From contig JALZVB010000397.1 in the NCBI GenBank assembly GCA_023300835.1, positions 1 to 6,214 of the forward strand: a stretch of 6,214 nt of DNA. The letters run 5' to 3'. Shown here piece after piece: positions 1 to 6,161 of this stretch (its first letter is position 1; the number at the start of each line of letters is the position of its first letter). The stretch is from Saprospiraceae bacterium (lineage in GTDB: Bacteria; Bacteroidota; Bacteroidia; Chitinophagales; Saprospiraceae). The position numbers and the translations under genes are program-made. Below the pieces are notes generated by a model, which saw only the letters and a program-made list of their open reading frames with translations, was not told the origin of the DNA and did not search any database.

Positions 1-440
1 GTATGGGAGGAGGAACAACTGGTGAAAATCCAATGGATTCTATTGATATGGTAGATGTCTCATGTGAAAACATAGCGGATGATCTCAAAGTAGATCAAGT
101 CTGGTTATTCGAAAAAGTAACAGGAAAAGGTAATATTTTCGGTAATGACGTAGAAGATGAGGACCAGAATCCTGATGGATTTGCACAATTCAATTCTGAT
201 AACACAGGTTTTTGGGATTTCAAAGTCACTTTCAATGACATAAATCAAGAATTAGCTGAAACCAAAAACTTTACGTGGAAACGAAATGCTTGTGATAGTT
301 TAGAGATTTTCAATATCGATGATAGTCAAACTACATTTTGGACTCTAGTTTCAGCAAATAACAATATAGTTGTTGCAGAATGGGATATACAGCTTGGTGG
401 AAATAATGCATTGATGAACGTCACGCTTAGACCTCAATAA
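1..440 (+). CDS. 3' part of a hypothetical secreted or lipoprotein-like protein (5' end outside window)
   Basis: The frame is open to the left edge. The first visible ATG (position 3) starts a Gly/Thr/Asn-rich stretch, MGGGTTGENPMDS, that looks more like the flexible linker after a lipobox or signal peptide than a true N-terminus, so I treat the gene as truncated by the window. The visible 145 residues are acidic and rich in Asn and aromatics, with Trp at 34, 71, 92, 113 and 127 and Cys at 21 and 97. The pattern W-x-L-x(5)-G-x-G near residue 34, then short alternating hydrophobic strands ending in NVTLRPQ, resembles the small lipocalin-like beta-barrel lipoproteins common in Bacteroidota. That is inference from pattern only; I do not recognise the family. 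It ends in TAA at 438-440, seven bases into the tail of the convergent kinase gene. Confidence 0.55.
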   Translation, partial: MGGGTTGENPMDSIDMVDVSCENIADDLKVDQVWLFEKVTGKGNIFGNDVEDEDQNPDGFAQFNSDNTGFWDFKVTFNDINQELAETKNFTWKRNACDSLEIFNIDDSQTTFWTLVSANNNIVVAEWDIQLGGNNALMNVTLRPQ

Positions 441-1045
441 CCTTTTAGATAAGAAGTAACAACAGCCAGTGCTGCATCAAAGTTCTGGTTGTTGTTTATT
501 ACCATATCAGCGTCTGACTTGAATACTTCTATGTATTTCTCATAGGCTGGTAACACATGGTGCTCGTATCTATATAAGACATCATCTAGAGGATAGTTTC
601 TTTCTACTTGGTCCCTAGAAATTCTACGGATCAACTTAATAGCCTCTTTAGCTTCGATAAATAGTTTTAGGTCAAAGAATGGCGCCAACTCCTCATAGTA
701 ATAGACAAATAATCCTTCAACTATATATATCGGTGCCGGGTGCAATTCAACTTGCCTGGATTCAGCTAGTTTATTATTGAACGTATATTCTTGCTTGACA
801 ACTTTATTGCCAGAAGTCAATGTTTTGAGATCATTGATCAATGATCTTATGTCGATAGAACAAGGTAGATCAAAGTTACAGACCCCATTAGCATCCTTAG
901 ATTGTTCTTCTCTAGGGAAATAATAATTATCAGTAGATATATAACAGATATCCTTATCACTCAATGATTCCTTTAGTTTCTTGAGAAAAGTAGTTTTCCC
1001 TGATCCACTCCCTCCTGCTATCCCGACAATTAATTGATTACTCAT
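434..1045 (-). CDS. udk: uridine kinase-like P-loop nucleoside kinase
   Basis: Predicted cytoplasmic kinase of the uridine kinase/phosphoribulokinase family, which phosphorylates uridine or cytidine to UMP or CMP in pyrimidine salvage. The 203-residue protein is close to the usual size of bacterial Udk. Visible motifs: Walker A GGSGSGKT (11-18); STDNYY (37-42), matching the family SxDxYY with the likely catalytic Asp39; NFDLP (57-61), matching NFDHP; the strand YIVEGLFVYY (107-116); the lid RRISRD (140-145); then a YxxxVLPxYxKYIE stretch (160-173) like the family's QYxxxVxPxxxxFIE. The usual Asp-rich DxDxDxR before the lid is replaced by EAKEAIK (131-137), so nucleoside preference is uncertain. 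I start at ATG 1043-1045, which gives MSNQLIVGIAGG. An in-frame TTG at 1061-1063 would add six residues but lies inside the probable -7 box. The divergent nucleoside transporter supports a salvage role. Confidence 0.87.
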   Translation of the reverse strand: MSNQLIVGIAGGSGSGKTTFLKKLKESLSDKDICYISTDNYYFPREEQSKDANGVCNFDLPCSIDIRSLINDLKTLTSGNKVVKQEYTFNNKLAESRQVELHPAPIYIVEGLFVYYYEELAPFFDLKLFIEAKEAIKLIRRISRDQVERNYPLDDVLYRYEHHVLPAYEKYIEVFKSDADMVINNNQNFDAALAVVTSYLKGY

Positions 1046-1060
1046 GGCTATAAATCTAGA

Positions 1061-1068
1061 CAAAATTA
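1061..1068 (-). promoter_or_regulatory. probable -7 box of the kinase gene
   Basis: Read on the minus strand this is TAATTTTG, an exact match to the Bacteroidota -7 consensus TAnnTTTG. It ends 15 bases before the ATG at 1045, implying a short leader of roughly 10 nt. No convincing TTG -33 element is seen at the usual spacing of about 19-21 bases upstream, which lowers confidence. Confidence 0.4.
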
Positions 1069-1078
1069 AAATTATACC

Positions 1079-1086
1079 TATATTTC
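1079..1086 (+). promoter_or_regulatory. possible -7 box of the nucleoside transporter gene
   Basis: TATATTTC differs from TAnnTTTG only at the last base and ends 16 bases before the ATG at 1103. It is the best plus-strand candidate in the 57-bp divergent spacer, but no -33 element is visible. Confidence 0.25.
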
Positions 1087-1102
1087 GCCATCAGTTTCTA
1101 AC

Positions 1103-2377
1103 ATGAATACAGCAAGAGGGTTATTTGGAATATTTGGACTATTGTTAATCTGCTTTTTATTGAGCAATAACAAGAAAAACATCAACTGGAGGCTAGTCGC
1201 CATCGGCATCGGACTTCAATTAGTATTGGCCTATGGTCTGCTTGAGGTTGAGCTAGTAAGATTTATATTTCAAAAGATAGTTGACTTTTTTGTTCTCATT
1301 ATTGGAGGGGCTGACAAATCTGCTAAATTTTTATTCGGAGAATTAGCTGTTCCTGGTAAGTATGGATTTGCATTCTCAGTACTCCCTACAATTGTTTTCT
1401 TTTCGGCACTATCGTCATTATTGTATTATCTGGGTATTCTGCAGAAGATCGTATTCTTTTTTGCTTGGATAATGAATAAAACAATGAGACTCTCTGGTGC
1501 AGAAAGTCTAGCTGCTGCTGCCAATATTTTCATAGGCCAGACGGAGGCGCCTTTGGTTGTGAAACCTTACCTAGAAAAAATGTCTAAGTCGGAAATCATG
1601 TCACTTATGACAGGTGGTATGGCGACTATAGCTGGTGGCGTATTTGGTGCATACATGGCTATGTTAGGTGGTGATACGTTAGAAGGTCAACGTTTATTTG
1701 GCATGCACTTACTTACGGGATCGATAATATCTGCGCCTGCAGCCATCGTCGCTGCCAAAATTTTAATCCCAGAAACCATTAAAGAGGTAAATTCTGATCT
1801 CACCATCTCTAAAGAAAAAATAGGAAATAATCTTCTAGATGCATTATCAAGAGGAACTACAGATGGTCTTAAGTTGGCTGTTAATGTCGGTGCTATGTTA
1901 CTTGCCTTTATGGCCATAATTTATTTATTCAATGACCTATTTATGGCTTTTGGTGAATTAATAGGTGTCAATGGTTTTATATCTGATCAATCAGAAGGGG
2001 CATTTGATGGATTAACCTTGCAATATCTGATAGGGTTACTATTTGCGCCTATAGCTTGGTTGATCGGCATTCCTTCTAGTGAAATACTTTTAGTAGGACA
2101 GATGTTAGGTGAAAAAACAATTCTTAATGAATTTGTAGCATATGCATCACTTACTGACTATAAAAATGCTGGAATGTTATCTCAACGATCCGTGTTATTA
2201 TGTACATACGCATTACTAGGATTTGCCAATTTTGCCTCCATCGGAATACAGATAGGCGGTATAAGTTCTATTGCTCCAGGACAGAGAGACACAATAATAA
2301 AACTTGGATTTCTTGCACTTGTGGGCGGAACAGTAGCCAGTTTACTTACGGCTACTATTGTAGGGTTAATAATTTGA
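1103..2377 (+). CDS. concentrative nucleoside transporter, CNT (NupC) family
   Basis: Inner-membrane, ion-coupled importer of nucleosides, 424 residues, which is typical for bacterial CNT proteins. It is very hydrophobic, with several predicted membrane segments. The family order is clear: N-terminal helices (about 5-20 and 30-48); the scaffold segment FAFSVLPTIVFFSALSSLLYYLGI (89-112); the hallmark NIFIGQTEAPLVVKPYL (141-157), whose GQTE (145-148) is the first half of the nucleoside site; NEFVAY with Glu343; and GFANFASIGIQIGGIS (373-388) with Asn376 and Ser379. These match the positions that bind uridine in the Vibrio cholerae homologue, so the transporter looks functional. Pyrimidine versus purine preference cannot be read from this. 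ATG 1103 begins the hydrophobic N-terminus directly and no Shine-Dalgarno is evident. The gene ends in TGA followed in frame by TAA. It is divergent from the uridine kinase-like gene, an obvious functional partner. Confidence 0.93.
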   Translation: MNTARGLFGIFGLLLICFLLSNNKKNINWRLVAIGIGLQLVLAYGLLEVELVRFIFQKIVDFFVLIIGGADKSAKFLFGELAVPGKYGFAFSVLPTIVFFSALSSLLYYLGILQKIVFFFAWIMNKTMRLSGAESLAAAANIFIGQTEAPLVVKPYLEKMSKSEIMSLMTGGMATIAGGVFGAYMAMLGGDTLEGQRLFGMHLLTGSIISAPAAIVAAKILIPETIKEVNSDLTISKEKIGNNLLDALSRGTTDGLKLAVNVGAMLLAFMAIIYLFNDLFMAFGELIGVNGFISDQSEGAFDGLTLQYLIGLLFAPIAWLIGIPSSEILLVGQMLGEKTILNEFVAYASLTDYKNAGMLSQRSVLLCTYALLGFANFASIGIQIGGISSIAPGQRDTIIKLGFLALVGGTVASLLTATIVGLII

Positions 2378-2402
2378 TAAAGATTTTTTAAACATATTCA
2401 AC

Positions 2403-2446
2403 ACTTGATTGTTTAAAGCAACTGATCAAGTATTCAATTTAATTAT
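2403..2446 (+). terminator. probable weak intrinsic terminator after the transporter gene
   Basis: ACTTGAT (2403-2409) pairs perfectly with ATCAAGT (2425-2431). Two G-T wobbles can extend the stem inward, and a small TTG/CAA pairing lies inside the loop. The stem is followed by T-rich sequence (TATTCAATTTAATTATT). It sits 26 bases after the transporter stop. The stem is short and AT-rich, so it could be a weak terminator or chance. Confidence 0.4.
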
Positions 2447-2465
2447 TTTATAATCTATATTTCGA

Positions 2466-3302
2466 ATGAAAAATATTCTAATTTTTACACTTTTATTGTC
2501 TGGGCTTACGCTAATGGGACAGATAAAAACACCTTCTGCAAGTCCATTTTCTGAGGCAACACATACAATTGGTCTTACAGATGTTACAATTGCATACTCT
2601 AGACCTGGAGTTAAGGACAGAGCAGTCTTTTCTGCGGATGGACTAGTAAAGCATGGCCAATTATGGAGATTAGGTGCTAATAGTGCAACTAAAATGAGTT
2701 TCTCTGATGATGTAACTGTGAACGGTGAAGCATTACCTAAAGGTGATTATGCTGTTCTATGTACACCATCTGCTACAGAATGGACTTTCCACTTTTTTAC
2801 ATATGAAAAAGGGAGTTGGAGTTCTTACAAGGAAAAAACAGCCGTAGTAACAACTTCTTCTAAGATTATGAAATTGCCTATGTCAGTTGAAACATTTACA
2901 ATTGGAACAGGTAATCTAGCGGACACTTCTGCTGATATCGAATTCCTTTGGGATAAAGCTAAAGTTACTTTGACACTAGGTGTTAAAGGAGAGGAAGTTA
3001 TAATGAAAAACATCGAACAAGTAATGGCTGGTCCTACTGGTAACGATTACTACCAAGCGGCTTCATATTACCATAAAAACGGTAAAGATCTAGGTCAAGC
3101 ATTGACATGGATAGAAAAAGCAACTTCAGGTGCTGAACCAAGGTTCTGGCAAGTAAGAAGAAAAGCTTTAATCCTAGGTGATATGGGCAAAGTAAAAGAA
3201 GCTATAAGCGCAGCTACAATGTCTATGGAATTAGCTCAAGCTGCTGGTAACATGGAGTATGTAGAAATGAACAAGAAGTCTATCAAAGAATGGTCTAAGT
3301 AA
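2466..3302 (+). CDS. secreted DUF2911 protein with TPR-like C-terminal region
   Basis: The 278-residue protein is probably exported. Residues 1-19 (MKNILIFTLLLSGLTLMGQ) form a signal peptide with likely cleavage near Gly18-Gln19. It fits the DUF2911 family well: SPF near 26, IAYSRPGVKDR (42-52), LVKHGQLWRLGANSATKMSFS (60-80), VTVNGEALPKGDYAVL (83-98), then EWTFHF (105-110) and the later WDKAKVTL (162-169). The biochemical function of DUF2911 is not established; it is a beta-rich domain common in Bacteroidota. Residues 194-278 are helical, with two TPR-like hairpins (YYQAASYYHKNGKDLGQALT and FWQVRRKALILGDMGKVKEA), suggesting a protein-binding tail in the periplasm. ATG 2466 is well supported because the signal peptide starts there. 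A terminator after the stop separates it from the receptor gene. Confidence 0.9.
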   Translation: MKNILIFTLLLSGLTLMGQIKTPSASPFSEATHTIGLTDVTIAYSRPGVKDRAVFSADGLVKHGQLWRLGANSATKMSFSDDVTVNGEALPKGDYAVLCTPSATEWTFHFFTYEKGSWSSYKEKTAVVTTSSKIMKLPMSVETFTIGTGNLADTSADIEFLWDKAKVTLTLGVKGEEVIMKNIEQVMAGPTGNDYYQAASYYHKNGKDLGQALTWIEKATSGAEPRFWQVRRKALILGDMGKVKEAISAATMSMELAQAAGNMEYVEMNKKSIKEWSK

Positions 3303-3328
3303 TCTATAACTTAGTCTAATATTATATC

Positions 3329-3366
3329 AGGCCCAGCAACTATGTTGTTGGGCCTCTTTATATTTG
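3329..3366 (+). terminator. strong intrinsic terminator of the DUF2911 gene
   Basis: AGGCCCAGCAAC (3329-3340) and GTTGTTGGGCCT (3344-3355) form a 12-bp stem with one G-T wobble and a 3-nt TAT loop, followed by the T-rich CTTTATATTTG. The GC-rich stem stands out in this AT-rich sequence. It starts 26 bases after the DUF2911 stop codon and 61 bases before the receptor gene. Confidence 0.88.
3359..3366 (+). promoter_or_regulatory. probable -7 box of the outer-membrane receptor gene
   Basis: TATATTTG matches the Bacteroidota -7 consensus TAnnTTTG exactly and ends 23 bases before the ATG at 3390, leaving a plausible leader of about 15-20 nt. It lies within the T-rich tail of the preceding terminator. 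A TTG occurs only about 9-11 bases upstream, inside the hairpin, so a properly spaced -33 element is missing. Confidence 0.42.
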
Positions 3367-3389
3367 TGCCTTAATCTAATAATATTGTA

Positions 3390-5864
3390 ATGAAATCAGT
3401 TATACAATTACTTTCCCTAGTTACTTTTGTACTTGTATCATCTACATACAATTACTCTCAGTCAACCTCAAGATTTGACCTAACGGGTAACGTATCTCAA
3501 GATGACACAGAACCTGTCATTTATGCCAATGTAATCCTTCACAACGCTGTAGATAGCAGTATGGTAAAAGTTGAAACGACTGACGATAGTGGGCAATTTA
3601 TTATAAGTCAACTTAACGCGGGTTCCTACTTTCTGAAGATCAGTTATATCGGGCTAGAAGAATACCAGTCAGATGTTTTTACAATTACCAATAAGGATAT
3701 TGACCTTGATAAAATTGTAATGTATGCAGGTGGAATAGAATTGGAAACAGCTGTTGTTACGGGAAGAAGAGCACTCATAGAAGTGAAACCAGATAGAACC
3801 GTTTTCAATGTAGAAGGAACTATAAATAGTACAGGTGAAGATGGATTGAGTTTATTGCGTAAGGCACCAGGCGTACTAGTAGACAATAGTAACAACATAA
3901 GTGTATTGAGTCGATCAGGTGTTCTATTCTATGTAGATGGCAAGCGTTTACCAATAACTGGTGATGACCTGACCGCATACCTCCAGAGTATCACAGCAGA
4001 TCAGATAGAACGTATAGATATTATTACCAGCCCAGGCGCAAGATATGAGGCGCAGGGTAATGCCGGTATTATTGACCTGAGATTAAAAAGAGATAAAAGC
4101 CACGGTAGTAATGGTTCAGTTACAATAGGCACTTCCCAAGGAAATAAAAGAAAAGATAATTTAAGTGGTAGTTATAATTACAAAAACAAAACCTTCGGCA
4201 CATTTGCAACCCTAGGACTTATTCATGGCACTTGGTTTGAGCAGATTACATTTGACGGATATCAGAACGATTTCCGTCTGTTGTCTTCCACAGAGAACGT
4301 TAGAGATAAGAATGGATTAAACTACAGACTTGGGACAGACTTCAATATAGGTACCAACCAGTCCATAGGTTTTATTGTAACAGGTTCTCATAATTCAGAA
4401 GATAAAGTAACGACTAATAGAAATATTATTTCTGACAATACAGATGTAGACAACTTTGATACGACACCTGCTGATGTCATTATCCCTGATGAAGACATCG
4501 TTAATATACTGAGAACCAATAACCTGAGCGATGCCGATCGTAACTACAATACTTATAACGTTAATTATTCTTTTCTAGAAGGAGAGACATCTTTAATTGT
4601 AGATGCAGATTATGGTCTGTACAGAAACACTGAAAACTCCAGTCAACCCAATGATTTATTTACTAGAGATGAAGTACTGGTAAGTCAGAGTCTGTCTCTA
4701 TTTGAAACACCTAGAGATATTTCAATTGCTACCTTCAAGATAGATTATGAAAAGTCTGTAAGCAAAGGAAAACTGGGAATAGGAGCTAAGTATGCAGATG
4801 TAGGAACAGAAAACATTTTTAACTTCTTCAACGAGGTAAAGACCAATCTTGACTCGATTAAATCGAATGCTTTTGATTATTCAGAAAAAGTTACAGCAGG
4901 TTACATTACTTATCAACAAGCCATTAATCCTAAATTGAATTTCAGTTCGGGATTGAGAGTAGAACATACTAATACAGCTGGATTTCTTACCTCATTGTTA
5001 ATGAATCCAGTTGATGTTGAACGCAATTATATGAGCTATTTTCCCTCGGTGGGGTTGACATATCAACTGACACCTAGCAACGTATGGTCATTGAATTATG
5101 GAAGAAGGATTAACCGTCCTGATTATAATGTCCTTAACCCTTTTAGAGTACAGATCAGTGAGCTAGAGTTCAGTAATGGGAATGCTGATCTCTTACCAGA
5201 AATCGTAAATAATATAGAATTGGGCTATACTCTTAAGTACAGATTCAATTTCAAATTATCGTATAGTGTTACTGATGACAAAATCACGAGATTAATAGGG
5301 ACTGATGATAGTGATCCTAGAGCCAGTTTCATTAGTTGGGATAACCTGAGTACGCAGAAAATTCTAGCTTTCAATACGAGTTTACCCTTTGACCTAACAG
5401 ATAAATGGTCTGCATTTTTTAATGTAAGCAGCAGTTACATTTCCAATAATGCCGTGTATCCAGATGGTGGTGTTATTGACCTTTCTGTATGGAGTTATAA
5501 CATTTTTCAACAACATACTTTCAAACTGCCTCATGATTTCACAGGTGAAGTCTCATCATGGTATGGTGGTCCTGGTGTATGGGGTGGCGTATTTTTATAT
5601 GAATCCAGTTGGTCTCTCAATTTGGGATTACAGAAAAGATTTTTTGAAGATAAACTAAATATTAAGCTGAGTATATCTGATATATTTGAGCAAGCTTTCT
5701 GGAGTGGTTTTTCAGATTTTAATGGCTTACTTAATTATGGTTCTGGTAATTGGGATGCACAGCGAGTAAGTATCAATGCGACTTATAATTTTGGAAATAG
5801 TAAGGTTAAGAACAAGAAGAGAAAATCAGGTTTAGAGTCTGAAGGTAAGCGAGTGGGAGAGTAG
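3390..5864 (+). CDS. TonB-dependent receptor-like outer-membrane beta-barrel protein
   Basis: The 824-residue protein is predicted to sit in the outer membrane. A signal peptide (about 1-24, MKSVIQLLSLVTFVLVSSTY then NYSQ) is followed by a carboxypeptidase-regulatory-like beta-sandwich (about 28-112: LTGNVSQDD, PVIYANVIL, TTDDSGQFIISQLNAGSYFLKISYIGLEEY). Next comes a plug-like domain (about 118-234), with AVVTGRR, VFNVEGT, LLRKAPGVLVD, VLFYVDGKRL, IERIDIITSPGARYEAQGNAGIIDL. The rest is a long barrel of alternating strands including YFPSVGLTYQL and GRRINRPDYNVLNPF (571-583), ending near INATYNFG (about 795-802). This layout matches the Bacteroidota outer-membrane beta-barrel subfamily related to TonB-dependent receptors. 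It is not a typical SusC: it is shorter and no SusD gene follows in the window. A basic tail (NSKVKNKKRKSGLESEGKRVGE) follows the last strand. The substrate cannot be predicted. Tandem TAG-TAA stops end the frame. Confidence 0.9.
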   Translation: MKSVIQLLSLVTFVLVSSTYNYSQSTSRFDLTGNVSQDDTEPVIYANVILHNAVDSSMVKVETTDDSGQFIISQLNAGSYFLKISYIGLEEYQSDVFTITNKDIDLDKIVMYAGGIELETAVVTGRRALIEVKPDRTVFNVEGTINSTGEDGLSLLRKAPGVLVDNSNNISVLSRSGVLFYVDGKRLPITGDDLTAYLQSITADQIERIDIITSPGARYEAQGNAGIIDLRLKRDKSHGSNGSVTIGTSQGNKRKDNLSGSYNYKNKTFGTFATLGLIHGTWFEQITFDGYQNDFRLLSSTENVRDKNGLNYRLGTDFNIGTNQSIGFIVTGSHNSEDKVTTNRNIISDNTDVDNFDTTPADVIIPDEDIVNILRTNNLSDADRNYNTYNVNYSFLEGETSLIVDADYGLYRNTENSSQPNDLFTRDEVLVSQSLSLFETPRDISIATFKIDYEKSVSKGKLGIGAKYADVGTENIFNFFNEVKTNLDSIKSNAFDYSEKVTAGYITYQQAINPKLNFSSGLRVEHTNTAGFLTSLLMNPVDVERNYMSYFPSVGLTYQLTPSNVWSLNYGRRINRPDYNVLNPFRVQISELEFSNGNADLLPEIVNNIELGYTLKYRFNFKLSYSVTDDKITRLIGTDDSDPRASFISWDNLSTQKILAFNTSLPFDLTDKWSAFFNVSSSYISNNAVYPDGGVIDLSVWSYNIFQQHTFKLPHDFTGEVSSWYGGPGVWGGVFLYESSWSLNLGLQKRFFEDKLNIKLSISDIFEQAFWSGFSDFNGLLNYGSGNWDAQRVSINATYNFGNSKVKNKKRKSGLESEGKRVGE

Positions 5865-5882
5865 TAACTTATATTCTAGTTA

Positions 5883-5930
5883 TACCAATTTACCTTTAAT
5901 GCTATTATAAGATTTTAAGTTAAACTGGTA
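5883..5930. repeat. imperfect inverted repeat after the receptor gene
   Basis: TACCAATTTA (5883-5892) and TAAACTGGTA (5921-5930) are inverted copies with one mismatch, separated by 28 bases. This could be a weak RNA stem at the 3' end of the receptor transcript. No T-tract follows directly, so terminator function is doubtful. Confidence 0.35.
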
Positions 5931-6033
5931 TTAGTTCATTTTTCATTGTTGCTTTATTTAAGTGATGTCGCAGAAATTAACTACAGTAATCTTTGCTATC
6001 CCTAGGTCAAAAAATAATTTTTACGATTCGCTA

Positions 6034-6091
6034 AAAACAAAAAAAGTCATCAATCATTGAGCGAGCTCAGATTGATGACTTTTTTTGTTTT
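6034..6091. terminator. very strong bidirectional intrinsic terminator
   Basis: The arm 6034-6055 (AAAAC, seven A, GTCATCAATC) pairs perfectly over 22 bp with 6070-6091 (GATTGATGAC, seven T, GTTTT). Inside, after a 2-nt bulge, TGAG (6058-6061) pairs with CTCA (6066-6069) around a CGAG tetraloop. The A-tract on one side and T-tract on the other allow termination in both directions. It lies 169 bases after the receptor stop, so it probably ends that transcript and also any leftward transcript from beyond the window. Confidence 0.9.
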
Positions 6092-6109
6092 CTTGACCGA
6101 GGTCAAGAA
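6090..6109. repeat. perfect 20-bp palindrome next to the terminator
   Basis: TTCTTGACC-GA-GGTCAAGAA has two perfect 9-bp arms around a 2-base centre and overlaps the last two T residues of the terminator. Its right half is the middle copy of the CCNAGGTCAARAA motif. It could be a dimeric protein-binding site or part of a palindromic repeat element; the sequence does not decide between them. Confidence 0.6.
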
Positions 6110-6133
6110 GGTTCTTTTCTCTAGTGGAGCCGC

Positions 6134-6156
6134 AGAGATTATCTGTGATGATCTCT
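6134..6156. repeat. small hairpin
   Basis: AGAGATTATC (6134-6143) pairs with GATGATCTCT (6147-6156) over 10 bp with one T-G wobble and a 3-nt TGT loop. No T-tract follows, so it is not a standard terminator. It lies between the palindrome and the third motif copy. Confidence 0.5.
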
Positions 6157-6161
6157 ACTTA

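Noticed and set aside
2456..2463. TATATTTC, like the candidate -7 box at 1079, just before the DUF2911 gene
   Set aside because: It ends only 2 bases before the well-supported start codon, so transcription would begin inside the coding region.
5449..5658. A 69-codon plus-strand frame inside the receptor gene
   Set aside because: It is an out-of-frame shadow of a gene with clear family motifs; the same holds for the other short frames inside the transporter, DUF2911 and receptor genes.
3390..5864. SusC-type glycan importer
   Set aside because: Shorter than typical SusC proteins, no SusD partner, and the plug and barrel motifs fit the smaller outer-membrane beta-barrel subfamily better.
5965..6060. 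A 31-codon plus-strand frame (MSQKLTTVIFAIPRSKNN...)
   Set aside because: It runs into the terminator hairpin, encodes the repeat motif and A-tract, and has no recognisable domain or good start context.
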